64,000 nucleotides of DNA. Origin: JBQTII01 sp052387905. GTDB lineage: Bacteria > Actinomycetota > Actinomycetes > Sporichthyales > Sporichthyaceae. The position numbers were made by a program, and so were the translations under genes. Positions 19,035 to 26,542 of this stretch are shown here, one piece after another. The stretch is from the NCBI GenBank assembly GCA_052387905.1, contig JBQTIR010000005.1:124001-188000 (forward strand), read 5' to 3'. Every line of letters starts with the position of its first letter. The first letter of the stretch is position 1. The notes beneath the pieces were generated by a model, which was not told where the DNA came from, ran no database searches, and was given only the letters and a program-made list of their open reading frames with translations.

Positions 19035-19080
19035 AAGGGCACCGTCGGGTGCGTTTGCAGACACGCGCGCACCACACGCG

Positions 19081-19112
19081 CAGGCCCGTACCGGAAATCC
19101 GGTACGGGCCTG
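19081..19112 (-). terminator. Terminator hairpin after rplI
   Basis: Perfect 14-bp inverted repeat (CAGGCCCGTACCGG / CCGGTACGGGCCTG) with an AAAT loop, 26 bp downstream of the rplI stop on the minus strand. It ends the rpsF-ssb-rpsR-rplI transcript. Confidence 0.85.
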
Positions 19113-19137
19113 CGTCGGCGAAACGGTGGGCCGTGCC

Positions 19138-19584
19138 TCAGGCGCCGACCACGGTCAGGTTCAGCGTTGCCGCGACCTCAGGGTGCAGACGGACACCGAC
19201 CTGGTGCGTGCCGGTGATCTTGATCGGATTTCCGATCTCCAGGCGTCGCTTGTCCAGCGTCGGGCCACCGGCGTCGGAGACCGCCGCGGCGACCTCGGCG
19301 ACGGTGACCGCGCCGAAGAGCCGACCGGATTCCCCGGCCCTTGCCTTCAACGTGACCTTCATCGACTCGAGCTTGGCCTTGATCGACGCCGCCTGGTCGC
19401 GGTCGGCGATCTCGCGGCTCTCCCGGGCCCGACGGATCGTCGTGACCTGCTTCTCGCCGCCGCGGGTCCAGCGCATGGCCAGACCGCGCGGGACGAGGTA
19501 GTTGCGGCCGTAGCCGTCCTTGACCTCGACGACGTCGCCGGGGCCACCGAGACCGGTGACCTCTTGCTGAAGAATCAGCTTCAT
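19138..19584 (-). CDS. rplI: 50S ribosomal protein L9
   Basis: 148-residue large-subunit protein that bridges ribosomes and supports frame maintenance. The N-terminal domain signature MKLILQQEVTGLGGPGDVVE and GYGRNYLVPRGLA is complete. The long connecting helix and the C-terminal domain (GRLFGAVTVAEVAAAV) follow. It is last in the rpsF-ssb-rpsR-rplI operon, 13 bp after rpsR, and a strong terminator follows. Confidence 0.98.
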   Translation of the reverse strand: MKLILQQEVTGLGGPGDVVEVKDGYGRNYLVPRGLAMRWTRGGEKQVTTIRRARESREIADRDQAASIKAKLESMKVTLKARAGESGRLFGAVTVAEVAAAVSDAGGPTLDKRRLEIGNPIKITGTHQVGVRLHPEVAATLNLTVVGA

Positions 19585-19597
19585 CTCCTCAGCCCCC

Positions 19598-19834
19598 TCA
19601 ACGCGCCGTGCTCGTGTACGGCAGCAGCGCCATCTCGCGGCTGTTCTTGACCGCAGTCGCGATGTCGCGCTGGTGTTGGGTGCAGTTGCCTGTCACCCGG
19701 CGCGCGCGGATCTTGCCGCGGTCGGAGATGAAGCGGCGCAGTAGACCGGTGTCCTTGTAGTCGACGTAGGACACCTTCTCCTTGCAGAACATGCAGACTT
19801 TCTTCTTGACCTTGCGGATGGGTGCTTTCGCCAT
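19598..19834 (-). CDS. rpsR: 30S ribosomal protein S18
   Basis: 78-residue small-subunit protein that pairs with S6 on the platform. It carries VCMFCKEK and a third cysteine in GNCTQHQ, that is, the zinc-binding (C+) form. Many actinobacteria also encode a cysteine-less paralogue for zinc starvation; none is seen here. It has the family block LLRRFISDRGKIRARRVTG. A short hairpin (CCCCGC/GCGGGG, 19859-19874) lies in the ssb-rpsR gap. Confidence 0.98.
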   Translation of the reverse strand: MAKAPIRKVKKKVCMFCKEKVSYVDYKDTGLLRRFISDRGKIRARRVTGNCTQHQRDIATAVKNSREMALLPYTSTAR

Positions 19835-19913
19835 CGTGGTGCTCCTCGTAAGGGGAAGCCCCGCCGCAGCGGGGATGGGCGTGAACTACACAGGTGCTGT
19901 GGCAGTGCCCGGA

Positions 19914-20402
19914 TCAGAACGGGGGTTCGTCGGCGAAGTCGCCGCTGTTTCCACCGCCACCGCTGCCACCAGCGGGAGTTGCGCTGGCCCACGGATCCTC
20001 CGCCGCTCCACCGAAGCCACCGCCACCACCACCACGGTTGGCCTTGGTGATCTTGGCGGTGGCGCTCTTCAAACTCGGGCCGACTTCGTCGACCTCGACC
20101 TCGTAGACGGTGCGCTTCTCGCCTTCCTTGGTCTCGTATGACCGCTGCTTGAGCCGGCCCTGCACGATGACCCGGGTGCCCCGTTGCAGGGACTCGGCGA
20201 CGTTCTCCGCAGCCTGGCGCCAGACGTTGCAGGTGAGGAACAGGCTTTCGCCGTCCTTCCACTCATTCGTCTGGCGGTCCATGACTCGCGGGGTGGAGGC
20301 GATGCGGAACTTGGCGACCGCGGCGCCGCTGGGCGTGAAGCGCAGCTCCGGGTCGTCGACGAGGTTGCCGACCAGCGTGATGACGGTGTCGCCTGCAGCC
20401 AT
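19914..20402 (-). CDS. ssb: Single-stranded DNA-binding protein
   Basis: 162-residue SSB. The OB-fold domain (residues 1 to about 110) shows TVITLVGNLVDDPELRFTPS, WRQAAENVAESLQRGTRVIV and YEVEVDEVGPSLKSATAKI. A Gly-rich linker leads to the acidic C-terminal tip DFADEPPF, which recruits replication and repair partners. It lies between rpsF and rpsR, as in most bacteria, consistent with co-transcription. Confidence 0.98.
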   Translation of the reverse strand: MAAGDTVITLVGNLVDDPELRFTPSGAAVAKFRIASTPRVMDRQTNEWKDGESLFLTCNVWRQAAENVAESLQRGTRVIVQGRLKQRSYETKEGEKRTVYEVEVDEVGPSLKSATAKITKANRGGGGGGFGGAAEDPWASATPAGGSGGGGNSGDFADEPPF

Positions 20403-20459
20403 GGCCTTGAGTTCCGTTCGACAGTGGGCGTTGGACAGGGGGATGGAGCGCGTGCGAGG

Positions 20460-20747
20460 TCAGCGGTCGGGCCGGATGACCTTGGTGCGCAGGACCGACT
20501 CGTTGAGGTTGAGCTGGCGGTCGAGTTCGGCGACGACGTCCGGGGTGGCCGCGAGGTCGATGACCGCGTAGAAACCGTCGGACTTCTTGCGGATCTCGTA
20601 CGCCAGGCGGCGCTTGCCCCACACGTCGACCTTGTCGACGGTGCCACCACCGTTGCGAATCACACCGAGGAACTGCTCCAGCGAGGGAGCGATGGTGCGC
20701 TCGTCGAGGTCGGGGTCAAGGATGACCATTAGTTCATAACGTCGCAT
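20460..20747 (-). CDS. rpsF: 30S ribosomal protein S6
   Basis: 95-residue S6, first gene of the operon. It starts MRRYELMVILDPDLDERTIA and contains WGKRRLAYEIRKKSDGFYAV. AAAGGAGG lies upstream of the ATG at 20747. A small hairpin (CACGG-AGAGA-CCGTG, 20779-20793) in the leader could belong to an S6:S18 autoregulatory leader, but I do not see enough of that motif to call it. Confidence 0.98.
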   Translation of the reverse strand: MRRYELMVILDPDLDERTIAPSLEQFLGVIRNGGGTVDKVDVWGKRRLAYEIRKKSDGFYAVIDLAATPDVVAELDRQLNLNESVLRTKVIRPDR

Positions 20748-20945
20748 ACCTGGTAGAGCCTCCTTTGGACTTGGCGGCCACGGTCTCTCCGTGACAGGAG
20801 GGGTGTGCGGAACGTCGAGGGGTCTCGACGCTCGCGGGACAGCTTAGTGGCCGGGGCCGACAGGACGAATTCGGTGGTGAAGCTCGGACCTGCCGCCGAT
20901 TGCTCGCAGGGGTTAAGAACCGCTGTCACGCTTCGCCGCTCTAGC

Positions 20946-20951
20946 TACGCT
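20946..20951 (+). promoter_or_regulatory. TACGCT -10 hexamer, probable leaderless promoter of nfo
   Basis: TANNNT hexamer ending 7 nt before the ATG at 20959, the spacing that puts the transcription start on or next to the start codon. No ribosome-binding site precedes the ATG. Confidence 0.6.
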
Positions 20952-20958
20952 GGCCGCC

Positions 20959-21744
20959 ATGCTCGCCATCGGTGCACATGTGGACCCGACCGACCCGATC
21001 GCCGAGGCGGCGGCCCGCTCCGCCGACCTGGTGCAGTTCTTTTTGGGGGACCCACAGGGTTGGAAGGGCCCGCAGCTGGCCTACGCCGGCGGTGCCGCGG
21101 CGCTGCGCGAGGCGGCCACGACGGCCGGCATCACCCTGTACGTGCATTCGCCGTACGTCATCAACGTCGCCACCAGCAACAACCGGATCCGGATCCCCAG
21201 CCGCAAGCTGCTGCAGCAGCACATCGACGGGGCGGCCGAGATCGGGGCGGCCGCGGTAATCGTGCACGGCGGCCACGTGCTCGCTGCCGACGACCCGCAG
21301 ATCGGCTTCGACAATTGGCGCAAGACCTTCGAGCGACTTGACGCGAAGGTCCCGGTGCTGATCGAGAACACTGCTGGTGGGGAGCACGCGATGGCCCGCC
21401 GGATGGAGGCCATCGCGCGCCTGTGGGACGCGGTCGGGGAGTTCGGGCCCGGGTTCTGCCTGGACACCTGCCATGCCCACGCCGGCGGGGAAGACCTCGC
21501 CACCATCGTGGACCGGGTCAAGGCGATCACCGGACGCATCGACTTGGTCCACGCGAATGACTCCAAGGACGGCTTCGACTCCGGTCGCGACCGGCACGAG
21601 AATTTCGGCGCGGGCAAGTGCGACCCCGACGAACTTCTCGCGGTGATCGCGGGCGCCGGTGCTCCGGTGGTCTGCGAAACCCCGGGTGCTGCAGCAGGTC
21701 AGCGCTCGGACATCGCCTGGCTGCGCGAGCGACTGCCCGCCTGA
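20959..21744 (+). CDS. nfo: Endonuclease IV (AP endonuclease)
   Basis: 261-residue zinc-dependent TIM-barrel enzyme of base excision repair that incises DNA 5' to abasic sites. Metal-ligand blocks of the family are visible: VHSPYVINVA, VIVHGGH, VLIENTAGG, CLDTCHAHA, LVHANDSKD followed by DRHENFGAGKCD, and VVCETPG. The protein is slightly shorter than the 280-residue norm but all ligand segments are present. It is expressed divergently from rpsF. Its 3' end overlaps the convergent GT87 gene by 46 bp. Confidence 0.93.
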   Translation: MLAIGAHVDPTDPIAEAAARSADLVQFFLGDPQGWKGPQLAYAGGAAALREAATTAGITLYVHSPYVINVATSNNRIRIPSRKLLQQHIDGAAEIGAAAVIVHGGHVLAADDPQIGFDNWRKTFERLDAKVPVLIENTAGGEHAMARRMEAIARLWDAVGEFGPGFCLDTCHAHAGGEDLATIVDRVKAITGRIDLVHANDSKDGFDSGRDRHENFGAGKCDPDELLAVIAGAGAPVVCETPGAAAGQRSDIAWLRERLPA

Positions 21745-23087
21745 GTGTCAGCCTGACCGGTGTCGGCCTGACCGGTGTCAGCCTTGCGGGTACTGCGCCA
21801 GAGCCGGGTCGCCCCGATCAGCGCAGCGGCCACCAGCAGAACGTTGCGCACCGTCACCAGCAGCACCGCGCCGCGCTCGGACGCGAGCAGCTCCTGGAAG
21901 TAGTACGGATACTCGACGCAAGTCAGCGCGGTCGCGATCAGGACCAGCACGACCGGCAGGCGCATCACGGACTCACCCCGGCGCCCGAAGTGCAGGGCGC
22001 AGACCGCACCCAGGCCGACCATCCACACCATGTACTGGGGGCTGATGACGCGACTGGTCACGACGAAGAGCAGGACCACGACCAGGGCGGCATCCGCGGT
22101 GGTCGAGTCACGCCAGTGCCGCGCCGTGACCCGCCAGATGATCAGCCACGCCAGACCGAGCAGGCTGGCGAGCAGCGACAATCGCGCCACCAGGGTGACG
22201 TGCGGTCCGATGAACTCCATCGAGCCGTAGTTGAGCGCGACGAACCCGTCCCAACCGTGGTGGCTGGCCACGTGGAAGGGCAGTGCACCGATCGACTCGA
22301 CCTCGACGCCGCGGCCCCCCTGGTGGGACAGGAACGCCATCGCGTTCGGCATGCTCACCCAGAACGCGGCCAGAATCGCCAGGCCCGCCGCGACCGCGGC
22401 CGCCCAGGATTGCTGCCAGCGCCGGCGCGGACCGGCGGCCAGCAACAGGAAGGCCGGCCACACCTTGACCAGAGCCCCGACGGCGAGGATCACGCCGCCG
22501 AGGCGATTGCGGCGGCGGTCTGCGGCCGGCGAACGGTCCGGGCCGGTGAGCACGATCAGGCCCAGGACGGCGATGCCGGTGACAATCAGGTCGTAGCGCC
22601 CGTAGGCGATCGGTCCGCCCAGGGCCACCCCGACGGCCCAGACCCAGGCCGCCCAGGGTTGGCGCTCGCTGGCGGCCGGTCCCCGGCGTCCGGCGACGAT
22701 CAAGGCGACGAAGACCGCGACGTCGACCAGGAACGAGATCCAGTAGAAGGACACCGCGTAGGACATCGGCAGCAGCGCCGGGGCGAGCATCACCAGCGCA
22801 GCGGCGGGCGGGTACTGCCACATCACGTCGTTGTCCGGGAAGGACCCGGTCGACAGCACGTCGAACCAGCGGCTGTAGATGTCGCGGACGTCATTGGTCA
22901 CCGAGGGCAGGATGAACTCCCGCTCACGCACGGTGAACAGCAGTAGCGCGACGCGAGTGGCGACGAAGACCGCGACCACCGCCACCAGAGGGGTGCGCCA
23001 ACGCGCCAGCGCCACAGATGCCCATAAACGGGCCCACGTCGGGAATGTCCGACCCCACGCCGGCCATCCGGTCTCTACTCGCGACAC
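21699..23087 (-). CDS. GT87-type polyprenyl-phosphate mannosyltransferase-like membrane protein
   Basis: Polytopic membrane protein (about ten helices) of the DUF2029/GT87 class. These enzymes use polyprenyl-phosphate mannose to extend lipoglycans or glycans outside the membrane. Typical features are the first-loop acidic region (NDVRDIYSRWFDVLSTGSFP), MWQYPPAAALVM, ALVKVWPAFLL and VTSRVISPQYMVWMVGL. The start is uncertain: I give the GTG at 23087, but starts between about 23000 and 23129 are possible and none has a convincing ribosome-binding site. The C-terminal tail contains a small tandem repeat (ADTGQ). It is divergent from femX and convergent with nfo. Confidence 0.75.
   Translation of the reverse strand: MSRVETGWPAWGRTFPTWARLWASVALARWRTPLVAVVAVFVATRVALLLFTVREREFILPSVTNDVRDIYSRWFDVLSTGSFPDNDVMWQYPPAAALVMLAPALLPMSYAVSFYWISFLVDVAVFVALIVAGRRGPAASERQPWAAWVWAVGVALGGPIAYGRYDLIVTGIAVLGLIVLTGPDRSPAADRRRNRLGGVILAVGALVKVWPAFLLLAAGPRRRWQQSWAAAVAAGLAILAAFWVSMPNAMAFLSHQGGRGVEVESIGALPFHVASHHGWDGFVALNYGSMEFIGPHVTLVARLSLLASLLGLAWLIIWRVTARHWRDSTTADAALVVVLLFVVTSRVISPQYMVWMVGLGAVCALHFGRRGESVMRLPVVLVLIATALTCVEYPYYFQELLASERGAVLLVTVRNVLLVAAALIGATRLWRSTRKADTGQADTGQADTQAGSRSRSQAMSER
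21745..21789. repeat. Three tandem 15-bp units
   Basis: GTGTCAGCCTGACCG, GTGTCGGCCTGACCG and the diverged GTGTCAGCCTTGCGG in tandem. On the minus strand they encode the ADTGQ repeats in the tail of the GT87 protein. They begin immediately after the nfo stop codon. Confidence 0.7.
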
Positions 23088-23287
23088 CGACCACAGGGTC
23101 GTGCGCGCTTGCGTGGACCTGATGTGCACTCGCAGCCATTCGGTCTCGGAGCGCGATCTGCGCAATCGGCGGACGTCGGATGAGCTTATCGACCACCTTG
23201 GCGGCGAGGGGCTCGGTAACCTCGATCTTGAGAATTTCCCCAGCTGGTCCCACAGTTGGCCACCCCACCGGCAGGAGCTTGCCCGCA

Positions 23288-24418
23288 ATGACCCTGACCG
23301 TCCGGGAGATCACCGCCGCGGAGCACCTGGCGTACCTGACCAGCCGAGGATCGGCGAGCTTCCTGCAGACCCCGGCATGGGGTGCGGTCAAGAGGGAGTG
23401 GCGCAACCAGAGCATCGGCTGGCGCGACAGCGACGGAAAGATCGTCGGGGCGGCTCTGGTGCTCTACCGCCAGGTCCCCAAGCTCAAGCGCTACCTGGCC
23501 TACCTACCCGAGGGCCCGGTCCTGGACTGGGCCTCGATCACCTCCGGCGCCCACCTGAGCGCCTACCTCGATCCGCTGCTCACCCACCTGAAGTCCCAGG
23601 GCGCCTTCGGCGTCCGCATCGGCCCGACCGCGGTGACCCGGCGTTGGAACTCCGAGACCATCAAGGCCGCGGTCAAGGACGGCGTGGCCACGAAGCTGGA
23701 CGCCTTGCCCGCGGACTTCACCGACCCCGCCGCGCAGGCGATCGAGGGCTACCTGGGCGCCGCCGGCTGGCTCGCTCCCGCAACCGCCGAAGGGTTCGCC
23801 GCCGGGCAGCCCAAGTACGTCTTCCAGGTGCCGCTGTCCGGGCGCAGCATCGAGGACCTGCTCACCGGCTTCAACCAACAGTGGCGCCGCAACATCAAGA
23901 AGGCCGACAAGGCCGGCGTGCAGGTCACCCTCGGCACCGAGGCCGACCTCGCCGAGTTCCACTCGCTCTACGAGGTCACCGCGGCCCGCGACCATTTCAC
24001 CCCGCGCCCGCTGAACTATTTCGCCGTGATGATGCGCGCGCTGAGCGCCGAGGACCCCGAGCGCTTCCGGCTCTACCTCGCCCGCCACGACGGTGAACTG
24101 CTCGCCGCGACGATCTGGATCCGCGTCGGCACCCACACCTGGTACTCCTACGGCGCCTCGGCCAACCACAAGCGCGACCTGCAACCGAGCAACGCGATCC
24201 AGTGGCGGATGCTCTCCGACGCCCACGAGGCAGGCGCCCACGTGTACGACCTGCGCGGGATCACCGACACCCTGGATCCGGCCGACCATCTGTTCGGGTT
24301 GATCCAGTTCAAGCTCGGGACCGGCGGGCAGGCCGTGGAGTATCTCGGGGAGTGGGACTACCCGCTGCGCCCACTGCTCTACAAGGCCTTTCAGTTCTAC
24401 CTCTCCAAGCGCGGCTGA
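23288..24418 (+). CDS. femX: FemAB/FemX-type peptidoglycan bridge aminoacyltransferase
   Basis: 376-residue protein of the Fem family, which uses aminoacyl-tRNA to add the first amino acid to the peptidoglycan stem lysine or diaminopimelate. Two GNAT-like halves are seen. Family markers include SFLQTPAWGAVKREW, AYLPEGPVLDWAS, LTGFNQQWRRNIKKADKAGV, WYSYGASANHKRDLQPSNAI and YDLRGITDTLDPADHLFGLI. AGGAG lies about 10 nt before the ATG at 23288. The alanine-racemase-like gene begins 24 bp downstream, a pairing kept in other actinomycetes. The amino acid transferred cannot be read from sequence. Confidence 0.88.
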   Translation: MTLTVREITAAEHLAYLTSRGSASFLQTPAWGAVKREWRNQSIGWRDSDGKIVGAALVLYRQVPKLKRYLAYLPEGPVLDWASITSGAHLSAYLDPLLTHLKSQGAFGVRIGPTAVTRRWNSETIKAAVKDGVATKLDALPADFTDPAAQAIEGYLGAAGWLAPATAEGFAAGQPKYVFQVPLSGRSIEDLLTGFNQQWRRNIKKADKAGVQVTLGTEADLAEFHSLYEVTAARDHFTPRPLNYFAVMMRALSAEDPERFRLYLARHDGELLAATIWIRVGTHTWYSYGASANHKRDLQPSNAIQWRMLSDAHEAGAHVYDLRGITDTLDPADHLFGLIQFKLGTGGQAVEYLGEWDYPLRPLLYKAFQFYLSKRG

Positions 24419-24441
24419 CGCACGGCAGGACGGGGTTCACC

Positions 24442-25488
24442 ATGTTGCGCCTGCACATCGACCGCGCCCGCTGGGACGCACACCTCGCCGGTGTGCGCGC
24501 CGACACCCCCGCTCTGGTCCCGGTAGCCAAGGGCAACGGATACGGCCTGGGCAACCTGCGGCTGGCCGCCGAAGCCGCGAAGCTGGGCGCCGACACTCTC
24601 GCGGTCGGGACTCTCGCCGAAGCGGCCGCCCTGCACGCCGCAGCCGTTGCCTTCGAGCGAGTCGTCGTGCTCACTCCCTTTCTGGCGGGCGACCCACTGC
24701 CGGAGCTGCCGACCTGGCTCAGTGACCGCGTCGTGCACACCGTCGCCGGTGTCGACGCCGCGCGCGCCCTGACGGGCCGTCGGATCGTGGTGGAATGCCG
24801 CACCTCGCTTCGTCGGCACGGGGTCGAACCCGAGCACCTCACCGAACTTGCGGCGGTCCTGGCGCAGACCCCGTGCGAGGGTTTCGCGCTGCACCTGCCG
24901 ATGAACCGACCCCGGGGAGTCAATCCGGTCGCCGAGGTCGCCACCTGGGCGCATCGCCTGCAGACCGCAGGCCTGCCCACCACGACGATGTACGTCAGCC
25001 ACCTCTCCGGCGGTGAGGTCCGAGGCCTGGCCGAGCAACTGACCGGGACGGCGTTGCGGTGCCGGATCGGGACCCGGCTCTGGCTTGGGGACCGCGGTGC
25101 GCTCACGGCGCGCGCCCGGGTGCTCGATGTCGAGAAACTGAGCAAGGGTCAGCGTTATGGCTACCGCCAACGCAAGGCCCCGGGCGAGGGACACCTGGTC
25201 GTGGTGGCCGGTGGTACCGCGCACGGAATCGGGCTGGCTTCACCGAAATCGGTGACGGGGTTGCGCGGCCGAGCGAAGATCGCCGCAGAAACGGGCCTCG
25301 CGGCGACCAACAAGGCACTGAGTCCGTTCCACTGGGAAGGCAAGCAGCGGTGGTTCGCCGAGCCCCCGCACATGCAGGTGTCCCTGCTGTGGGTTCCCGG
25401 CTCGGTCGATCCTCCGGCGGTGGGCTCCTGGCTGGACGTGGACACCAGGATGACCACGACGACTTTCGACGAGATCGTCGAAGACTGA
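24442..25488 (+). CDS. Alanine racemase-like (fold-type III PLP) protein
   Basis: 348-residue PLP-barrel protein. The Schiff-base lysine is in the N-terminal motif LVPVAKGNGYGLGNLRLA. Barrel segments ECRTSLRRHGVEPEHL and TMYVSHLSGGEVRGL and the later RCRIGTRLWLGDRGAL match the family. The C-terminal beta domain is short and diverged from true Alr, so it may be a specialised racemase or a non-racemising homologue. Its location right behind femX suggests a role in cell-wall amino acid supply. It ends before a strong terminator. Confidence 0.78.
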   Translation: MLRLHIDRARWDAHLAGVRADTPALVPVAKGNGYGLGNLRLAAEAAKLGADTLAVGTLAEAAALHAAAVAFERVVVLTPFLAGDPLPELPTWLSDRVVHTVAGVDAARALTGRRIVVECRTSLRRHGVEPEHLTELAAVLAQTPCEGFALHLPMNRPRGVNPVAEVATWAHRLQTAGLPTTTMYVSHLSGGEVRGLAEQLTGTALRCRIGTRLWLGDRGALTARARVLDVEKLSKGQRYGYRQRKAPGEGHLVVVAGGTAHGIGLASPKSVTGLRGRAKIAAETGLAATNKALSPFHWEGKQRWFAEPPHMQVSLLWVPGSVDPPAVGSWLDVDTRMTTTTFDEIVED

Positions 25489-25525
25489 CTTGTCGTCACT
25501 GTTTCTCGGTAGCCCCGCCTCGAAC

Positions 25526-25561
25526 GACGAGGCCCGCGACCGGATGGTCGCGGGCCTCGTC
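25526..25561. terminator. Bidirectional terminator hairpin
   Basis: Perfect 16-bp inverted repeat (GACGAGGCCCGCGACC / GGTCGCGGGCCTCGTC) around a GGAT loop. It lies between the convergent racemase-like gene (stop 25488) and the collagen-like gene (stop 25593), so it can serve both. Confidence 0.85.
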
Positions 25562-25592
25562 AGCTCCTGAAGCAGATGCCGGTCGCTGCGAG

Positions 25593-26210
25593 CTAGGCGC
25601 AGTTCACGTAGACCGTGATCTTGCTCGGCTTGGTGTCCAGGTTCGTCACTCGCACTCGCCAGCTGCCGCCGCCGTCCGACGGGCTGCTGGCGTGCATGAG
25701 GATCTTCGAGCTACCCCACACGCCACCACCGATCGCCGCCCGATCGCCCGGGCAGGAGATCTTCGCGACGGCCACCGAGCGGGGCTGGGTGTCGTAGCTG
25801 GCCTTGCGGAGCACCACGTCTGATGCACCGTCACCGGAGGCACCCTTGGGACCTGCCGGACCTGCCGGACCAGCCGGACCTGCCGGGCCTGCCGGGCCTG
25901 CCGGACCTGCGGGGCCTGCCGAACCTGTGGGGCCTGCGGGGCCTGCGGGGCCGGCCGGACCGGCTGCACCCGTGTCGCCCTTCTGGTTGAGCACGACCGG
26001 CACCGCGCCGAGCAGGCAGTCGTCCGTCGGCAGCAGAGCGCCGATGTTGACGTTGGTCAGCAGACCCGCGGCGCCGATGCAGGCCGCGACCGGCTCGGCC
26101 GGCGTGCCATTGGCGGACGCGATCGAGGGGACAGCGACAGCGATGAGCACGAGCGGCGCGCCGACAGCGATCACGGCACGCATCGAGGGGCGGGACAGGG
26201 ACTTCTTCAC
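25593..26210 (-). CDS. Secreted collagen-like repeat protein 1
   Basis: 205-residue exported protein. The GTG at 26210 has GGAGAG 6 nt upstream and gives a signal peptide (MRAVIAVGAPLVLIAVAVPSIASA). A short N-module with two cysteines (ACIGAAG ... DDCLLGAV) precedes about 17 GPA-type triplets (GPAGPAGPAGPTGSAGPAGP and so on). The C-terminal module has KISCPGDRAAIGGGVWG and RVRVTNLDTKPSKITVYVNC. The neighbouring collagen-like protein shares both end modules. The collagen-like tract should form a triple helix and the ends probably trimerise or bind ligand; function is unknown. Confidence 0.8.
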   Translation of the reverse strand: MKKSLSRPSMRAVIAVGAPLVLIAVAVPSIASANGTPAEPVAACIGAAGLLTNVNIGALLPTDDCLLGAVPVVLNQKGDTGAAGPAGPAGPAGPTGSAGPAGPAGPAGPAGPAGPAGPAGPKGASGDGASDVVLRKASYDTQPRSVAVAKISCPGDRAAIGGGVWGSSKILMHASSPSDGGGSWRVRVTNLDTKPSKITVYVNCA

Positions 26211-26495
26211 GTCGGGCTCTCCATGATCGATGTTGTCGAGGTGACCACTCGGTCGAGTGATCACCGGTGCACCGGCCTAGTCGTCGGTCGCGGTGTGCCC
26301 CGGGTCGATGGGCCGATCGGCCCATCTGGTGCCCTGGGCTCCCGCGTCGACGGCCGGGATGTCGTGCTTTGCGCGCCGATCTGCTGACTTCGACCGATTC
26401 GTCCTGCGCCCGGTTCCGCGCAGGTCCCGATTTCGGTCGTTCGGTCACATGCACCATCAGCCGTTGGGTGGATCTGTGCGAGGCCGCGCGCAGCA
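26211..26495. other. Intergenic region between the two collagen-like genes
   Basis: About 285 bp without a supported gene. It should include the promoter of collagen-like gene 1 on the minus strand. Inverted bits such as ACCACTCGGTCGAGTGATCACCGG around 26242 are visible, but I cannot assign a regulator. Confidence 0.5.
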
Positions 26496-26526
26496 GCGGC
26501 CGGGAACCCCCTGGATTCCCGGCCGC
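26496..26526 (-). terminator. Terminator hairpin after collagen-like gene 2
   Basis: Inverted repeat GCGGCCGGGAA / TTCCCGGCCGC, 11 bp perfect, with a 9-nt loop, 17 bp past the stop of the minus-strand gene. Confidence 0.8.
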
Positions 26527-26542
26527 TCGTGCTACGTGCTGA

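Larger units (their letters stand above)
18508..19080. other. Long non-coding gap between dnaB and rplI
   Basis: About 570 bp without a supportable gene; open frames here lack ribosome-binding sites and conserved sequence. It holds the 71-bp element next to dnaB and, at 18793-19034, six TCCACA-core sites. The dnaB promoter should be here. Confidence 0.6.

Noticed and set aside
20779..20793. S6:S18 autoregulatory leader upstream of rpsF
   Set aside because: Only a 5-bp hairpin is visible; the conserved loop pattern could not be confirmed by eye.
25855..25975. Short tandem repeats that could look like a CRISPR array
   Set aside because: They are GPA-triplet codons of collagen-like protein 1, with a 9-bp type period and no spacers.
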